This document shows, in pieces, positions 51,747 through 63,659 of a DNA stretch of 64,000 nt; position 1 is the stretch's first letter, and each line of letters begins with the position of its first letter. Position numbers and translations under genes: made by a program. Below the pieces are notes generated by a model. That model was given only the letters and a program-made list of their open reading frames with translations. It searched no databases and was not told the origin of the DNA. The stretch comes from Rutidosis leptorrhynchoides (Eukaryota; Streptophyta; Magnoliopsida; Asterales; Asteraceae), in NCBI RefSeq assembly GCF_046630445.1, contig NC_092333.1, positions 104,765,501-104,829,500 of the forward strand. Reading direction: 5' to 3'.

Positions 51747-51913
51747 TAAAAATTATTATTATAAATATAAATACTTCATTTTTAAGCAAACTTTATTATT
51801 ATAATTATAACTATAATTATTATATATTATTATTATTCAAATACAGATTCTCTCCACGAGATTAATTACGTTACATATTTATGCAAAATACATGTCTCAA
51901 TAAAAGGTTATAA
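51747..51913. other. Short AT-rich spacer
   Basis: Sequence between the hAT MITE's right duplication and the next LTR. TTA/ATA-rich, no feature. Confidence 0.5.
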
Positions 51914-54900
51914 TGTAGGCTGTAAGTAACTGGGGGGTGAATAGTTACTTAATACGTTTTTTAAAACTTTTTCGATGATCAATAAGATTTAAACAATGCT
52001 TGATCACCTTAATCAACTTAAACCAATGTGTGGTGTGTTTATGTTTGTAAAAGTGCGGAATGTAAAATAAAAGCATAAACACAAGGATTTATAGTGGTTT
52101 GGGTGGATGTTAACTAATCCACCTTAATTTACTCCTCGATTCACTAATCGGGATTTCTTGCTTCACTAAGCACATTTCTCCAAATCCGATGGAGATCCGA
52201 TTTACAAGCCTTGTACTTATCCTTAGACAACAAACCTAATCCTTCTATCCCTTTGAAAGTTTACCTCCAACTTAGATCAACTTGTCTTCAACTTGGACAA
52301 GTATTAATCTCCAATGAGATTAATCAACTCCCTAGTTTCCTTTAAGGAAGATGATAGCTAAGCTAGCATATGCTTCTAATTGCAAAGTCCAAAGACTCTC
52401 CCTTCTTCATTGATGACAATCCTAAGATAATTCTAAGGATTAATACAACACTATGTAAACTCACAAATATAAGAATTTGAAAGTAAGTTTACAATAACCC
52501 CTTTTATAATCTATGAGATTATAAAACTTCTCTTGCTAATCACAAATATATGTATGAATGTTATGTTCTTGTGAGTCTCTGATGAATTTGAGTTGTAGCA
52601 TGCAAGAGGTCCAAGTCTTCAAAGTTCTCCAAGTCTTGCTATTTATATGGATAGATAAAAAGTCAGTCCTGTCTGCTCCTTGACCCACGGTAGACCGTGG
52701 GTCGACTGCACGTGCTTCAGTCCAAAATATGTATCTGTTGTATAGCCGTTTGAATCAGTTTTGGACATCACTCTTTGAACACTTTACTTCATTTAACACC
52801 TGCAAAAGATACCCAACATCCTATACAAGTACTATATGCATTAAATGTCCATTTACCTTGTATGGATTGCTTTGATAGTGACTTATCATATCCAAAGTGG
52901 AAAGTCTAACATTCTTGGATACAAGACATGATAATCATTTGAGGCAATCTCAGTTTTGTCATAAATCCTTGTTTGTAATTAACACAATTGCTAAATCTCT
53001 ATTGGTTGGTCAACATGTCATTGATGACACAAACCTACTTTAATCACAAAGCATGCTAGGATTCAAATTTGAACTTGTTTGTAATTAATTGTGTTAGTGA
53101 TGTCTTGACAAAGTAAGCAAATGATAACAATTAAGCATGTTGTAAGACATCAAGTTTAAACTTATTCATAAACTTAATTTTAGACTTAAGCAACCTTATG
53201 TGTGTTAATATTTCATTATCTTTTAAGTTCATTAGATTTATAACATTTTAAGAATTATTCAAGTAACACATGCATATATTGAAGTAGTCCAAATACTAGT
53301 TGGTGGAATCCAACTTGTAAAATATAGCAAGATATGGTTGATACATATATTAAGTTGATGTGTAAAATCGCGTATATTATTTATAAAAGGAATTACCGGT
53401 TATTAAAGTTTACACACTAACGGACAGTGTACCCGATCGTGCAATAGTATGAAGTTGGTAAATCCGTGATCGTTCCAAGGACAGTTTAAACGTGAGAATT
53501 AAGATTGCAACTAATAAAAATAAACTAAAGTTAATCTAGGAAAATATGAAAATACGAAATAATGGGTTTCGTGGCTATTTAATGATTAGTCAAATCAAGA
53601 TCCGATTAAAAGTAAAAACAATATTTTGGGTATTTTATGTTTAAGCTTTAAAGCAAACAAGAAAAATAAGATAGTTGTAAATCAAATATAAGAACGAATG
53701 TTCGTCTAGACCTTTTACACCTAGTGCTGGACGTGTTTAGATTAAGCCCCAATTACAATCTAACATATGTGAACTACCTTGTCGGTCCACCTGGAATTCC
53801 CCAGCGCAGACACTTCAATTAAGATTACACGACACGGAATTCCCCGTAGCCTAAGTCCTCCTAATTGTGACCAAATATCTCAACTGAGATGAAGACTTGA
53901 ATTACAACCACACCAACTCTCGTTGTGCATGATTCACCCCTATTTCGTCTAGCCTTTTGAATTCAATTTACTCTCGTCTCCGAGTAAGCAAACAACCAAT
54001 TAAGACAAACCAATTGTAAATTATATATTAAATTAATGAACTCTCGTCCTATCAAACAAATACAAAACCAATTGAATCGAAAAGTCTAGCTTCAATAAGA
54101 ATCGATCTTTAATTCAAACATCAAATCATCATATATTAAACTAACAATTGATAAATAGCATCGAACACATAGGTTTATTAGTCTAGACAAACATTAAGAA
54201 AACTAGCCAATAATCATGGCAACAATTGAAATCAAACTAATAATTAAAGAAAACATTGTTGATAAACAAGGAATCAACCTAACACGATGAATCTTGATTG
54301 ATGCTCGAATTGATCCCCGTTAGCGGAATGATTGATGCGTTAAAGTAACCTTGGAATTCCCCAAGTTACTAAAAATCGTCCCTTGTGCTCTGAACATCGG
54401 CTGCTGAATGGAATTAATTAGGGTCACAAAAACTGCTTCCTTAAAAAGCTCAAAATTCCTGAACGACCTGATTTGGGCGGCGCGCGTTAATGAAGAAAAC
54501 ATGCTGTGTAAATTACAAGCTGGCTGACATCGTTTGTAAGTATAATGCGCGGTGCGCAACCCAATGCGTGGCGCACATTTGTCCAGGCAACACTTCTTGC
54601 TCGATTTTACATATAATTTGCTTCGTTCACAACCCAAATCACCTATTAACCTATCATCCGCTGAAAACACGCCATAATCTCATCAAATCAATCAAATGAA
54701 TACTTCTCGGCTCTCAAACCATAATCTTCATAGTAATCGCGAATATCAACTAAAACCATATCCGAATGGACTAAAAATGACGGATATTGTCATGATAAAT
54801 ATATAAGAAATGTGCAGTATCATAAGTAACTATATATCATTTAGCACTTAACACATAGTCAAATACTACACATGTATTAATAGCAAGTAGTCAAGTAATA

Positions 54901-55650
54901 TACATGTAATGACTAGCAATAGATGACTAAGTAATTTTAGAGTTAAGCACATAGTGATAACATAGCCTTGGACTAAGACTATGGAAGCTTTACTTGCAAA
55001 GTGACATTTGCAAGATTAATGTATAAGCATACATTAATGTCCAACACATGTACAAGGAAAGAGCAACTCTTGGTTGGGACTTGGTGACCATCCTAAGAAT
55101 GTCTAGATATATTTTAGATGTATATTTTTTTCCTAAAACACTTATGTGTTTTCCTTAATCTAGGCTTAATCGTCATTAAGGTGTCATTAGGCGTGATTAA
55201 CCAAGATTAGTGTTCTAGTGACCAAAACTCTTTTGGGAATGAAGGATGCAACTATCCTAAGCATGTTTGAACAAGTTTCATGAATTATAGATGCCCGAAA
55301 ATGGTCAAACATTTTTCTATCAAAATCCAGACAGAAGGTTACTGCGGTCGATCCACGATCAGCCGTGGAGTCGACCGTGCATCTCAGGTTTCGTAAATCT
55401 GAGTGCAAGTCTCCACGGTCCGAACTGCGGTCGACCGTAGTTCAGCCGTGTTTCCTGTTTTTCATTTTAGGCTTTCTTTTGGTTTTTGGTTTTTGGTCTT
55501 TTGCTAGATCAACTGTGGATTAGTGAACTTGATAATTTATGTCAAGATGTCTACCATCACCTTTGGCTATGTGCATATGTCATCATCAAAACACTTATCG
55601 TTATGGGTTAGGATTAGTATAGTCATTAAGTGTAATCCCATGTTAACCCA
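51914..55650 (-). mobile_element. LTR with adjacent polypurine tract, interrupted by another LTR
   Basis: On the minus strand 'gttggggggagaatg' (about 55651-55666) is followed by TGGGTTAACATGGG and continues to ...CAGCCTACA at 51914. This fits a 3' LTR preceded by its PPT. The G-rich tract resembles those of long-LTR Copia elements, but no protein is present to confirm the class. The segment 53352-54790 is a separate insertion. It carries CCACGG/CCGTGG and CGGTCGACCG words at 52684-52701 and 55343-55450. Confidence 0.5.
53352..54790. mobile_element. Probable solo LTR inside the preceding LTR
   Basis: It starts about TGATGTGTAAAATCGCG and runs to about GACGGATATTGTCA. The opening block ('cactaacggacagtgtaccc') is typical of LTRs of large plant Gypsy elements (inference). 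No clean target duplication was resolved, so the ends are approximate. It carries 'tgcgcggtgcgca' (54546) and 'tgcgtggcgcaca' near one end. ORFs within it are incidental. Confidence 0.5.
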
Positions 55651-55784
55651 CATTCTCCCCCCAACATAGACTTTTATGACAAAGAAAATAATAATTGTAA
55701 TGAAAATTGAAAGAGAATGGTAGGAAAATATATGTAGTTCATTTGTCCTGACTAAATTAAGTACATCAATATGTTTGTAAAAAC

Positions 55785-55950
55785 AACGAGAAGTTTTTTA
55801 GTCGGAATCCGTGGTTCCACGGGTCATTAAAGTAAATACCTTTAACATTTACATTCACTCAATACCTAAAATATATCATTAAACTATTTCGTTTAAACAA
55901 CCTCGTGATTCCACGGGTCATTTCACTAGTTCATCATTATACTCCATAAT
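55785..55950. repeat. Repeat shared with 27865-28020
   Basis: Same-strand match to the block inside the Helitron candidate. It ends 'ccacgggtcatttcactagt', where CTAGT after a short hairpin (cgtg...cacg) would suit a Helitron 3' terminus. Confidence 0.7.
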
Positions 55951-56291
55951 TATAATTTTGCATACGCATGTTTATATTAAACTCGTACACATGTTTATAT
56001 TAAACTCATAACCTCGATTATACACACAAGTTATGTTTATGATTAATTTCACCAACGAACTATACTACGTAATATCACAATTGTTCATTCACGACTTTTA
56101 GACATAAAATATGAACGGGTAACGTTAATGACGAATTTCGCATGACTACATCTATGAAAAATTCGTGGTCATATGTAAAATCCCACAACATATTTACCCA
56201 CGAACGTTACAAGTTCACCGATCAATATTGCCGTGGTTAAAATTACCTACAAATTGAACTTTTCACGTGGAAACAATTATCCTCGAAGGTA
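55951..56291. other. Intergenic, no gene seen
   Basis: AT-rich sequence, repeat-like, with no supported feature. Confidence 0.4.
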
Positions 56292-56723
56292 TTGGTCATA
56301 TACTTGCATTTGTGGGAAATTTGTGGTGATGAAAAACTACCAAATATTAACTTAAACCTTAATGATAACCCGAATGTGGAGCATTTATTTAGGGATGATT
56401 TCATACGTCGTCCACGAGGTTGCTCCCTTTGCTGCAAGTCCAACGTAGTTCCGGATCTTCTGATGCTACTTCCTCTCCATGTTCGCGTAGAAATAAAAAA
56501 ACCCGCAAGTATACAAATCGAAACGTTGACAGCCGTTCAAGATGAGACAAGGAAGAAATTAATGATTAGGGCATTCGAGATACTCAACCACCCAATTAAT
56601 CCAAACGTGTTGGAAGACGACAAAAAACTAGTAGCCGGTAGCACGGGTTATTTGAGTAAACCGAGCAGGCGACAAGACGAAGACAACGATTCAGATTTGT
56701 TTGTGTTTTATTTTATGTTTTAA
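56292..56723 (+). pseudogene. Unrecognised open frame, possible exon of a gene relic
   Basis: A 143-codon open stretch without a good ATG start; its first codon is TTG. The translation is non-repetitive and protein-like (NLNLNDNPNVEHLFRDDFIR, RPRGCSLCCKSNVVPDLLML, RKKLMIRAFEILNHP) with an acidic end (DEDNDSDLF). It could be a downstream exon or a decayed transposon gene. I recognise no family. Confidence 0.35.
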
Positions 56724-57560
56724 AATTATCGTCATGTTTTGATTTATATGTTTTTAATTTATGTTAATTTTTTTATTTTTAAAAAATGTAAAAATATATT
56801 TGTGTTTGTTAAGAAAAGAAAATAAACAATGACGTAGCACTTACGAGGAAAATATTTTGACTATGGTAGGCGGTAGTTTAGTTATCAGTTAGTTATAGAA
56901 ATTATTGCTAACGTGGCAACTATAATGAGTAAAATGTTACTTACAACGTGAAGCTGTTTAAGAATTACAAGTGTAGAGAATTATAGGCTAGTCTCCCTTG
57001 ATCCTACAAGGTCACAAACTCATCACTGGAGTAGCCAGTAAGTATAAGCATGTAGTTGTAGGACCGAAATAGCATTAGAGCATTATTTTTATTTTTTACT
57101 CATGCTGATTTTATCTCATATAGTAACATTATTATTATTTTTTTTTTTTTTATATTTCAACGTGTAATATACTTCTACAACAACATATAGAACCATCCAT
57201 TGCAAATCCAAATGTCTGCACTAAATCTTGTAACCAAAAGAAACATCTGAATCGGTTGCCCTCAAATCACAAGCATGTAATTTTGGCACACTCTATCTTG
57301 CAATTAGCCATTGAAATGGTCTCTATACTTTTTAAAGTCATATAATTCAAGTTTATTTAAAGATATGAGATATCATTGGATCAATTCTGCTAAACTATTA
57401 GTACAAAATTAGTATATGAATAGGCGACAGTTGGTCTCAATTATCAACAAAAACTGGATATAGGATGCAGTTTAAACCCTTTACTGTACATGAATATAGG
57501 TTATCTTCATATTTCAAATGCAAATATACAAGAACTGCAGCAGAACTTCAAAACATCGTT
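56724..57560. other. Intergenic, 3' side of the membrane-protein gene
   Basis: No gene seen. The 3' UTR and poly(A) site of the gene at 57561-59091 (minus) should lie at its right edge; 'aatatac'/'atacatac' strings near 57620 are in the coding exon instead. Confidence 0.4.
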
Positions 57561-58150
57561 TTAAGATTTAGAATTGGGTGAAATGGATGAATTAGAAGAT
57601 TGATTTAATTGATTATATGTATGTATATGTATATTTTGTAAACCATTTCCATCTGTTGGAGCCATGTGACGAGAACCATGAAAACTTACACCCGTATTTC
57701 GACCTGAAAAATACAATACAGAGATTATGGCTTCTTTATCGAGCTTACAATTTTATGACAAAAAATGCCCTAAAGTACTAAAATAACCAAGTTTTGGTGT
57801 TTCATACACTATAACTCAAATCTTTTCAATAATATGCATGTGCAACGCATACCGAGTGGGCCATAAGATAGACTAAAACAGAACAATTGACTAAGAGTCA
57901 AAATGAGAAGATACATTGTTAAAGATATTGGCGTGACTCTGGATACATATCCATGTAGGGCATGAACCATTCAGGTGGTTAAGGATTTATGGGCATTCAC
58001 GTGCAATGTTAAGCCAAATTTCGAATGCCCTACAAATTCAAGGAACCTGTTTTCGTGTAGGGTTTAAAACATTAAGGTGGTTAACTATTTCTTGGCATTT
58101 CAGTGTCACATGCTATGTTATGCCAAATTTTTAATGCCATATAATATAAT

Positions 58151-58243
<93 letters not shown>

Positions 58244-59091
58244 ATAATACAACTATTTCCATGTAGGTCAGCCCTTAATATGTTCCCCATTCTTCATAGT
58301 TTACATGAAAAACATTATGCAGGCTTAATTGTTGGTCTAGTGTCACACATAATTTACAATATATTTAACATACGTTTAAAAGCAGTTCTTCTTTTAAGCA
58401 TAATGGATGATTAACATGTGTCGTTAGGCGAACAATTAGTCCAATTTATTAGGCCTAATTTTTATTTCTCTTCATACAAATTTTATTGGTATTGAAGCTA
58501 AACATTTGTTAGTATTTGCAACTAAAATTAACATGGACTCACAAAAGTAAACAATATAAAAACAAAATTGAATCGTGGATGAATAGTATGGAGTAACTGA
58601 TTACCTTGAAGAAGTATCACTACGAAGAAGATGATGGTAAAAACCATGGCAAAAAAGTTGCCATGTGACGATGATGATGATGATGATGTGGATCCCTTTA
58701 AAGCTTTCTTTTGCTTAAGTGCCTTCATACGCTCAATTCTCGCCCTTTTAATCATGGCAAGTTGAGTAAGTTCTTTAATAAGCTTTTGATCATAAGCACT
58801 CAATGAAAAACCCCCGTGAGGTCGAGGAGGGCGAGGTGGTTTTTTCGCACTCGAACTATTTTTAGATTTCACTTTATTTTCTAAAGAACCCTCATTGACA
58901 TTTAAGGAATCCAATTTCACTGAACTATTTTCTACAATTGTCGGTCCGTCACATGACTCCGAAAACATCGGTTTTGCAAGTTTTTTAACCGAATCTGGAC
59001 CCGGGCACCCATCTTCATTGCTATGAACTACACCATTACCACTCTCAAGATCAAAACTGACACCTTCTTCTTTAGAAGCCAAATGATCCAT
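57561..59091 (-). CDS. Small plant membrane protein with Pro-rich and basic helical regions, two coding exons
   Basis: CDS is complement(join(57561..57703, 58605..59091)), 209 aa. The intron (GTAATC...TTTCAG on the minus strand) follows ...VVILLQ and splits a Gly codon. Reading on in exon 2 gives RNTGVSFHGSRHMAPTDGNG and a Ser/Asn-rich end to TAA at 57561. Residues 1-80 are acidic/polar. KKPPRPPRPHGG is at 83-94. A charged helix runs through 101-133 (DQKLIKELTQLAMIKRARIE, RMKALKQKKALKG). A Ser run (134-142) comes before a single hydrophobic segment at 146-162 (FFAMVFTIIFFVVILLQ). This pattern matches an uncharacterised plant family with 'KPPRPPR...DQKLIKE..ELAM.KRARIERMKALKK' that I recognise from angiosperm proteomes. 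The frame is intact and splice sites are consistent. Likely functional, role unknown. Confidence 0.8.
57704..58604 (-). other. Coding-region intron of the membrane-protein gene (901 bp)
   Basis: GT at 58604 and AG ending at 57704 on the minus strand. It contains a (TA)n array (58151-58239). Two direct repeats of about 85 bp (about 57945-58030 and 58055-58140, sharing 'ttaagccaaatttcgaatgc'-like wording) also lie in it. Confidence 0.75.
58151..58239. repeat. (TA)n microsatellite in the intron
   Basis: About 85 bp of TA repeat inside the intron of the membrane-protein gene. Confidence 0.95.
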
Positions 59092-59222
59092 TCAAACTTG
59101 AAATCTAATATAATGTTTCCACTTTCTTTTCACTACAACTTCATAAAATCCTTGATTCCACCAAAGACTCAAATTCAAAACGCGAAATCTATAATTTTGG
59201 AGCTCGAAATGAGAACGAAATC

Positions 59223-59867
59223 CTGAATGCAAAATAGAGAAAAGCAATCAAGATATCTTCTTCATACGAATCTTGATACTTTTATAGATACAACTAAAGA
59301 GATCCTTCATTTAAACTCAACTGAAAACAGTTGGCTTTAAATGTCAATCAACAGTTACCAGAGAAAAAGGAACAAATCCTGAGTTGACATTATTACTTCA
59401 TACACAAACAAAGAATTTAATACTCGAAAAGTAACCACAAAGCAAGGAACTATATTTTCACAAAGCAGTCAGCAGGGGTGTAATTTGGGTAAGCTTATTT
59501 TCCTGCCTTACCACAATATAATACGGAGTAATTAATAACCAAACTAAAAAATTTAACCTAATATGAACTTTAAAAGAGCAAAAAAATATTTATTGTGTAT
59601 GTTTGTTTAAACCCTAAACGTAAGCAAGCAAGGAACAGGTAAACACAAGTAAAGTACATAATTAGAAACCAAATTAATGTAAACATGTGTGGACTGGTTT
59701 ATTAAATATATCAAATAAAAAAAGTAAAACACGGAGAAGAATTGAGTGTGATATAATTTAAATTACAATGAAATGCAACGCGTAAAGCAATCAAACTCAA
59801 TTAATTGAAAATGAATGTACATATTACGTTTCTGAATAAAATGAACAGCGATGAAATTGAAAATTAC
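59223..59867 (-). other. 5'-UTR intron of the membrane-protein gene
   Basis: On the minus strand 'cataag|gtaatt' (exon end at 59868) and 'ttttgcattcag|gatttc' (exon start at 59222) form a good donor/acceptor pair. This places a leader exon at roughly 59868-59960 and 131 nt of UTR before the ATG at 59091. Leader introns are common in constitutively expressed plant genes. Confidence 0.6.
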
Positions 59868-59960
59868 CTTATGCGAATTGAAATTGAAGAATATTAGAAA
59901 ACCTAATATGCTAGTGATTGTGATTGTGATTGTCTTCAACATTTGAAGAAATATATTGAG

Positions 59961-60507
59961 AATTTTGGGATTTATGACACGAGGGCTTATACGGATGGAT
60001 GCGTGGACAACCGGGAAGGTGCTCTCAATTTTCTATTCTTTTTTCAATTAGGCATGTGTTCAAATTCAAAGTTTGTAAAACACATGCTAGATACGGGATC
60101 CTTTTTTGGCATCTAAATACGGAGTAATTTATTTGTTTTTTAATCATTTGACAAAGATAAATTAAAAATAAAAAGTAAATGAATTCGAGTAATCCCACTA
60201 TCGACGACGAATTGACTTACCCATAGGTAAATTTCGGACATCGGAAACTCAAGCTTTTTCGGTGTCAGGAGATCCCTAATTAGGTTCAACAGAACAATTT
60301 GAACGTTTACGATGCAAATGATCAAACCCGAGACATCCGACCAGGGGCGGAGCCAGGATTCTAAAATAGGAGAGACTTACGCGATAAGTTGATGATTACA
60401 ATAAAATTTTCTCTAAACTTCATAAAGTATTACGAGTATCATTGGAAAAAAAAAATAACAATCATAATCATTTTTAACATATAATAAACATATGAGGACT
60501 TTTTTGT
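59961..60507. other. Probable promoter region and transposon debris
   Basis: The promoter of the minus-strand gene should lie here, but no unambiguous TATA box was fixed. At 60343 'caggggcggagccaggatt' has the look of a hAT-type terminus; no partner end was found. Confidence 0.4.
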
Positions 60508-61783
60508 GCCGTTGGTCCTTCCATTATACACAAAAAAACTAACAGTGTTCCTCCGGTTTTTTTTCCTTTCATTATCCTATTTAAACAATTAAACATACCG
60601 AGTCCCTCAGACCATCGCATGTGAGGTAAAATCGCCTTTTTATCATTTTTCTTCATCTGAATATGCACTGCAGCCTTTTTGCTCATCGTGTTCTTTCCCA
60701 AACTTACAAACTCTAATTGAAAAAAGAAAAAAACTGAAACCAACAACCCAATTATCTTATTCCTATTAAAAGAACTTCATCCGTTGATGATGAAGATAAT
60801 CAAGAACACTCACGCCAAGATTTAATATATCATAAACCCAACATTTCTTGTTGCTTAAATAAATCAAGAACACTCACACCGAAAACACTAGTCGTTTTGC
60901 CCTACGGATTATTTCAACAATGATTGGAGTGAATTAATCACAGATTCATATTTTTGGATACTTGTCTCTGCTTCGTGATTCATAAAATCGGAATGAGAAA
61001 CATCATAGAGCTCTAGATCAGAAGGTCAACAATTTGACGTATTTAGTCAACATTTAAATTGAACTAAATTAGTGAGTTTCAGGTTCAAGTGTTTGATTGG
61101 CGAGTAATCTATGAATGATTTCAAGCGTTTTCGTGATGGAATCATCTTCAAATTCAACTGAATCATGATGTTCAACTTTGAAGTTCATAAGAAAATACGT
61201 CATTGTTGATGAACCAAAATCAGAATTCGATGAAGTTTTGATGATGAATTCATTGTGAAACACGTTAATCGTTACATTTGAAATGTTTTTCAATTAATTT
61301 GCAGATCTAATTCATTCGATTGAAGGATCCTTTAATTTGTGTTAATGGCGGTTTTTGAAGAATATATGAAGAAGAAGTTGCTGCTCTTCATACTTGATTT
61401 TGCAATTTTAATATGTTTTGTATCAACAATCTTCACAAAAGATGTCCATCAGAGCTTCAGGAACATATTGCTATTGATTGAAGGTGTTGATTCAATCCGA
61501 GATTTCATTCATAAGTATTGGGGTATTAATTTTTTAAAAAATTGGGGTTTTAATTTTGGGGAAGAACTATTGAGCAAATGCATGTTTCAAATTTATATGA
61601 AGAAGGGTAAAAAGTCTATTTACCCTCACATACAATGCACATGACAAGAGTTAACTGATTATATTAATGGAAATTTGACGGAGGGACTCGGTATGTTTAA
61701 ATGATATAATGGAAGGATGTTATTAGCAAAAAAATGGAGGAACGGTGTTAGCCTTTTGGTGTATAATGGAGGGACCAACGACA
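60508..61783. mobile_element. Element with long inverted repeats (~150-185 bp)
   Basis: 60508-60658 and 61598-61783 are imperfect inverted repeats. Both read 'cgttggtcc.tccattatac' from their outer ends inward and include 'aacataccgagtccctc' and 'atgtgag' blocks. The interior (60659-61597) has an open frame (61339-61644, start MLMAVFEEYMKKKLLLFILD) without a recognised domain. Long inverted repeats suggest a Mutator-like non-autonomous element, but no 9-bp duplication was found. The right edge abuts a LINE fragment. Confidence 0.6.
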
Positions 61784-62040
61784 TCTTACGGCCATTGCAC
61801 TTGATAGGAATCATTCGAATCATTGTCCAATTGTTTTGAGAGACGAGGTACGTAATTTCGGGCCGAAGCATTCTAAATTTCGATGCTTGGTTAGACGAAG
61901 AGGATTTTGAACAAGTTGTCAAAGATGACTGGCTTGAATGTGACCCTAATATCCCGAAAAGAGATTATGTTTTTCGAAATAAAATAAAAAAGGTTAAAGA
62001 GGCATTGAAAGTGCAACAACCTCACTTTGGGCCTAGTAGG
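61784..62040 (+). pseudogene. LINE endonuclease-domain fragment
   Basis: From about 61793 the plus strand reads LTAIALDRNHSNHCPIVLRD EV (shown with a break), the C-terminal SDHxP-like motif of the L1 endonuclease (here NHCPI). After a frameshift near 61880 it reads FDAWLDEEDFEQVVKDDWLE and continues to about 62035. It is not part of the LINE at 22226-25680, which is on the other strand and lacks this domain. Confidence 0.75.
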
Positions 62041-62330
62041 TAATGACTATTTACCCTTCTGTGTTATTAAAGTGATTTTAATAATTATGTGTTTTATAAT
62101 TATTGTGTATGGGATAATGTGCGTTTTGTAACAAGGGTCACAGAACATATTTCTTTTTTTGAGTTGTACTTAGAATCAATAAGTTATTAAAGATTTTGGG
62201 TTTCAGATAACTGGTAAATACTCTTGTGTTAGACGGAAGAGCTTACCTAGTGTGAAGAAACCTAAAATTAAATATATACTCTGTACGTTTCATTCTTACC
62301 ACTTTTAGAAACTAACATAAACCCTAAACA
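62041..62330. other. Short unassigned stretch
   Basis: No gene seen. The left end of the following LTR could not be placed exactly. Confidence 0.4.
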
Positions 62331-63509
62331 CTCATTTGCTCTCTAAATCTTCAAATTAAAAAGTGTAAACCAAAGATTGTGAATTCGTGAATCAGATTGT
62401 AGTGGTTTCAAGCATCAAAACAAGGTAAAAATCTCAGATTTTGGTGAATTCAAATGGGTTTTATGTGGGTTTTGAAAAAGTTAACTTTTATGCTTGATTC
62501 TTGCTTTGAATGTGTTTGTTATGCTTGTTTGAGGTTAGAAATAGATTATATATGTGTTATATAGTGTTCTTGGGTCATTGGATTGATCAAAACTTGCAGA
62601 AATCGAGTTTTGTGGTCAAAAAACGCGAAAACAGCGTGCTGGTGGTGTTCTTCAGCACCCACACGAGTGTCAGCTCAACCATGTGGTTGAGCACACTTTT
62701 GAGGGCTCAACCACGCGATTGAGGGCTCAACCGTACGAGTGAGACCTCACCCGCACGAGTGAGCAGTGGCCAGTTTTTTGTAAAATTGAAAAGGTTGTAA
62801 CTTTCAAACCGTAACTCCGTTTTCGACGAATAAACTATCGTTGGAATCGTCTTGAGATGCAGTTTCTAATGATAAGGTTTTAAAACACTAAATCAAACTT
62901 TAGGTTGGGTGTAAAAAGCTCAAGACGCATTTGTGCTGTTGTACTTGCTCAACCGTGCGTCTGAGACACTTACTCGTGCGAGTGAAGTGTCCATTCGCAT
63001 GATGAGACACTTAACCGTGTGAGTAGGTTTTATAATCACTATTATTAAGTGATAGGTTAGCCGTGCGAGTGAGGATACTCACCCGTGCGAGTGAGCATAG
63101 TCAGTCGCACGAGTGAGACATCATCCGTGCGAGTGACAGTGTTTGTATGTTTGGGTCAAGTGCAATTCTGACCCATTTACTATATTGCTGTGATATTAAT
63201 GCTAATGAGTAATTTGATTGAAAAGTGTATTAAATAGAGAACTGATATTCTCAGGTGATAAGCGGAACGGTGAAGGCTCAGTGATATAAGACAACTGAGT
63301 ACTTGTGCTTCCAGGTGAGTGATACTATCTTTATGGATGTGATTATACAGTGACAAGTATAGTGATCTGTGCCATGCTTATGACTAGACTATGTAGGAGT
63401 CTTTGACCAGTGATGTGACTACATGTGATTATGTGCGCACCCAGTGCCAACGTCGATGGGTGTAATTCTGACGTAAGAGGTCGATTGTGTTTACCTTATT
63501 TGGGGTAAT
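62331..63509 (+). repeat. LTR remnant with 'ccgtgcgagtgag' words
   Basis: LTR-like sequence with at least seven copies of CGTGCGAGTGAG or its CGCACGAGTGAG variant (near 62731, 62750, 62972, 63063, 63083, 63105, 63126). It also has a Gypsy-LTR-style stretch 'ctcaggtgataagcggaacg' at 63253. It is truncated on the left and interrupted on the right by the LTR at 63510. Confidence 0.55.
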
Positions 63510-63624
63510 TGTAACATCCCGTTTTCTTCATACATGTCTTAAGATACGTATTTAATCGTTAGAACATTTAAATTCCGTTTGTATATGTGATTAAACGATT
63601 TAGAGTTTTAGTTTTATGTACACG

Positions 63625-63659
<35 letters not shown>

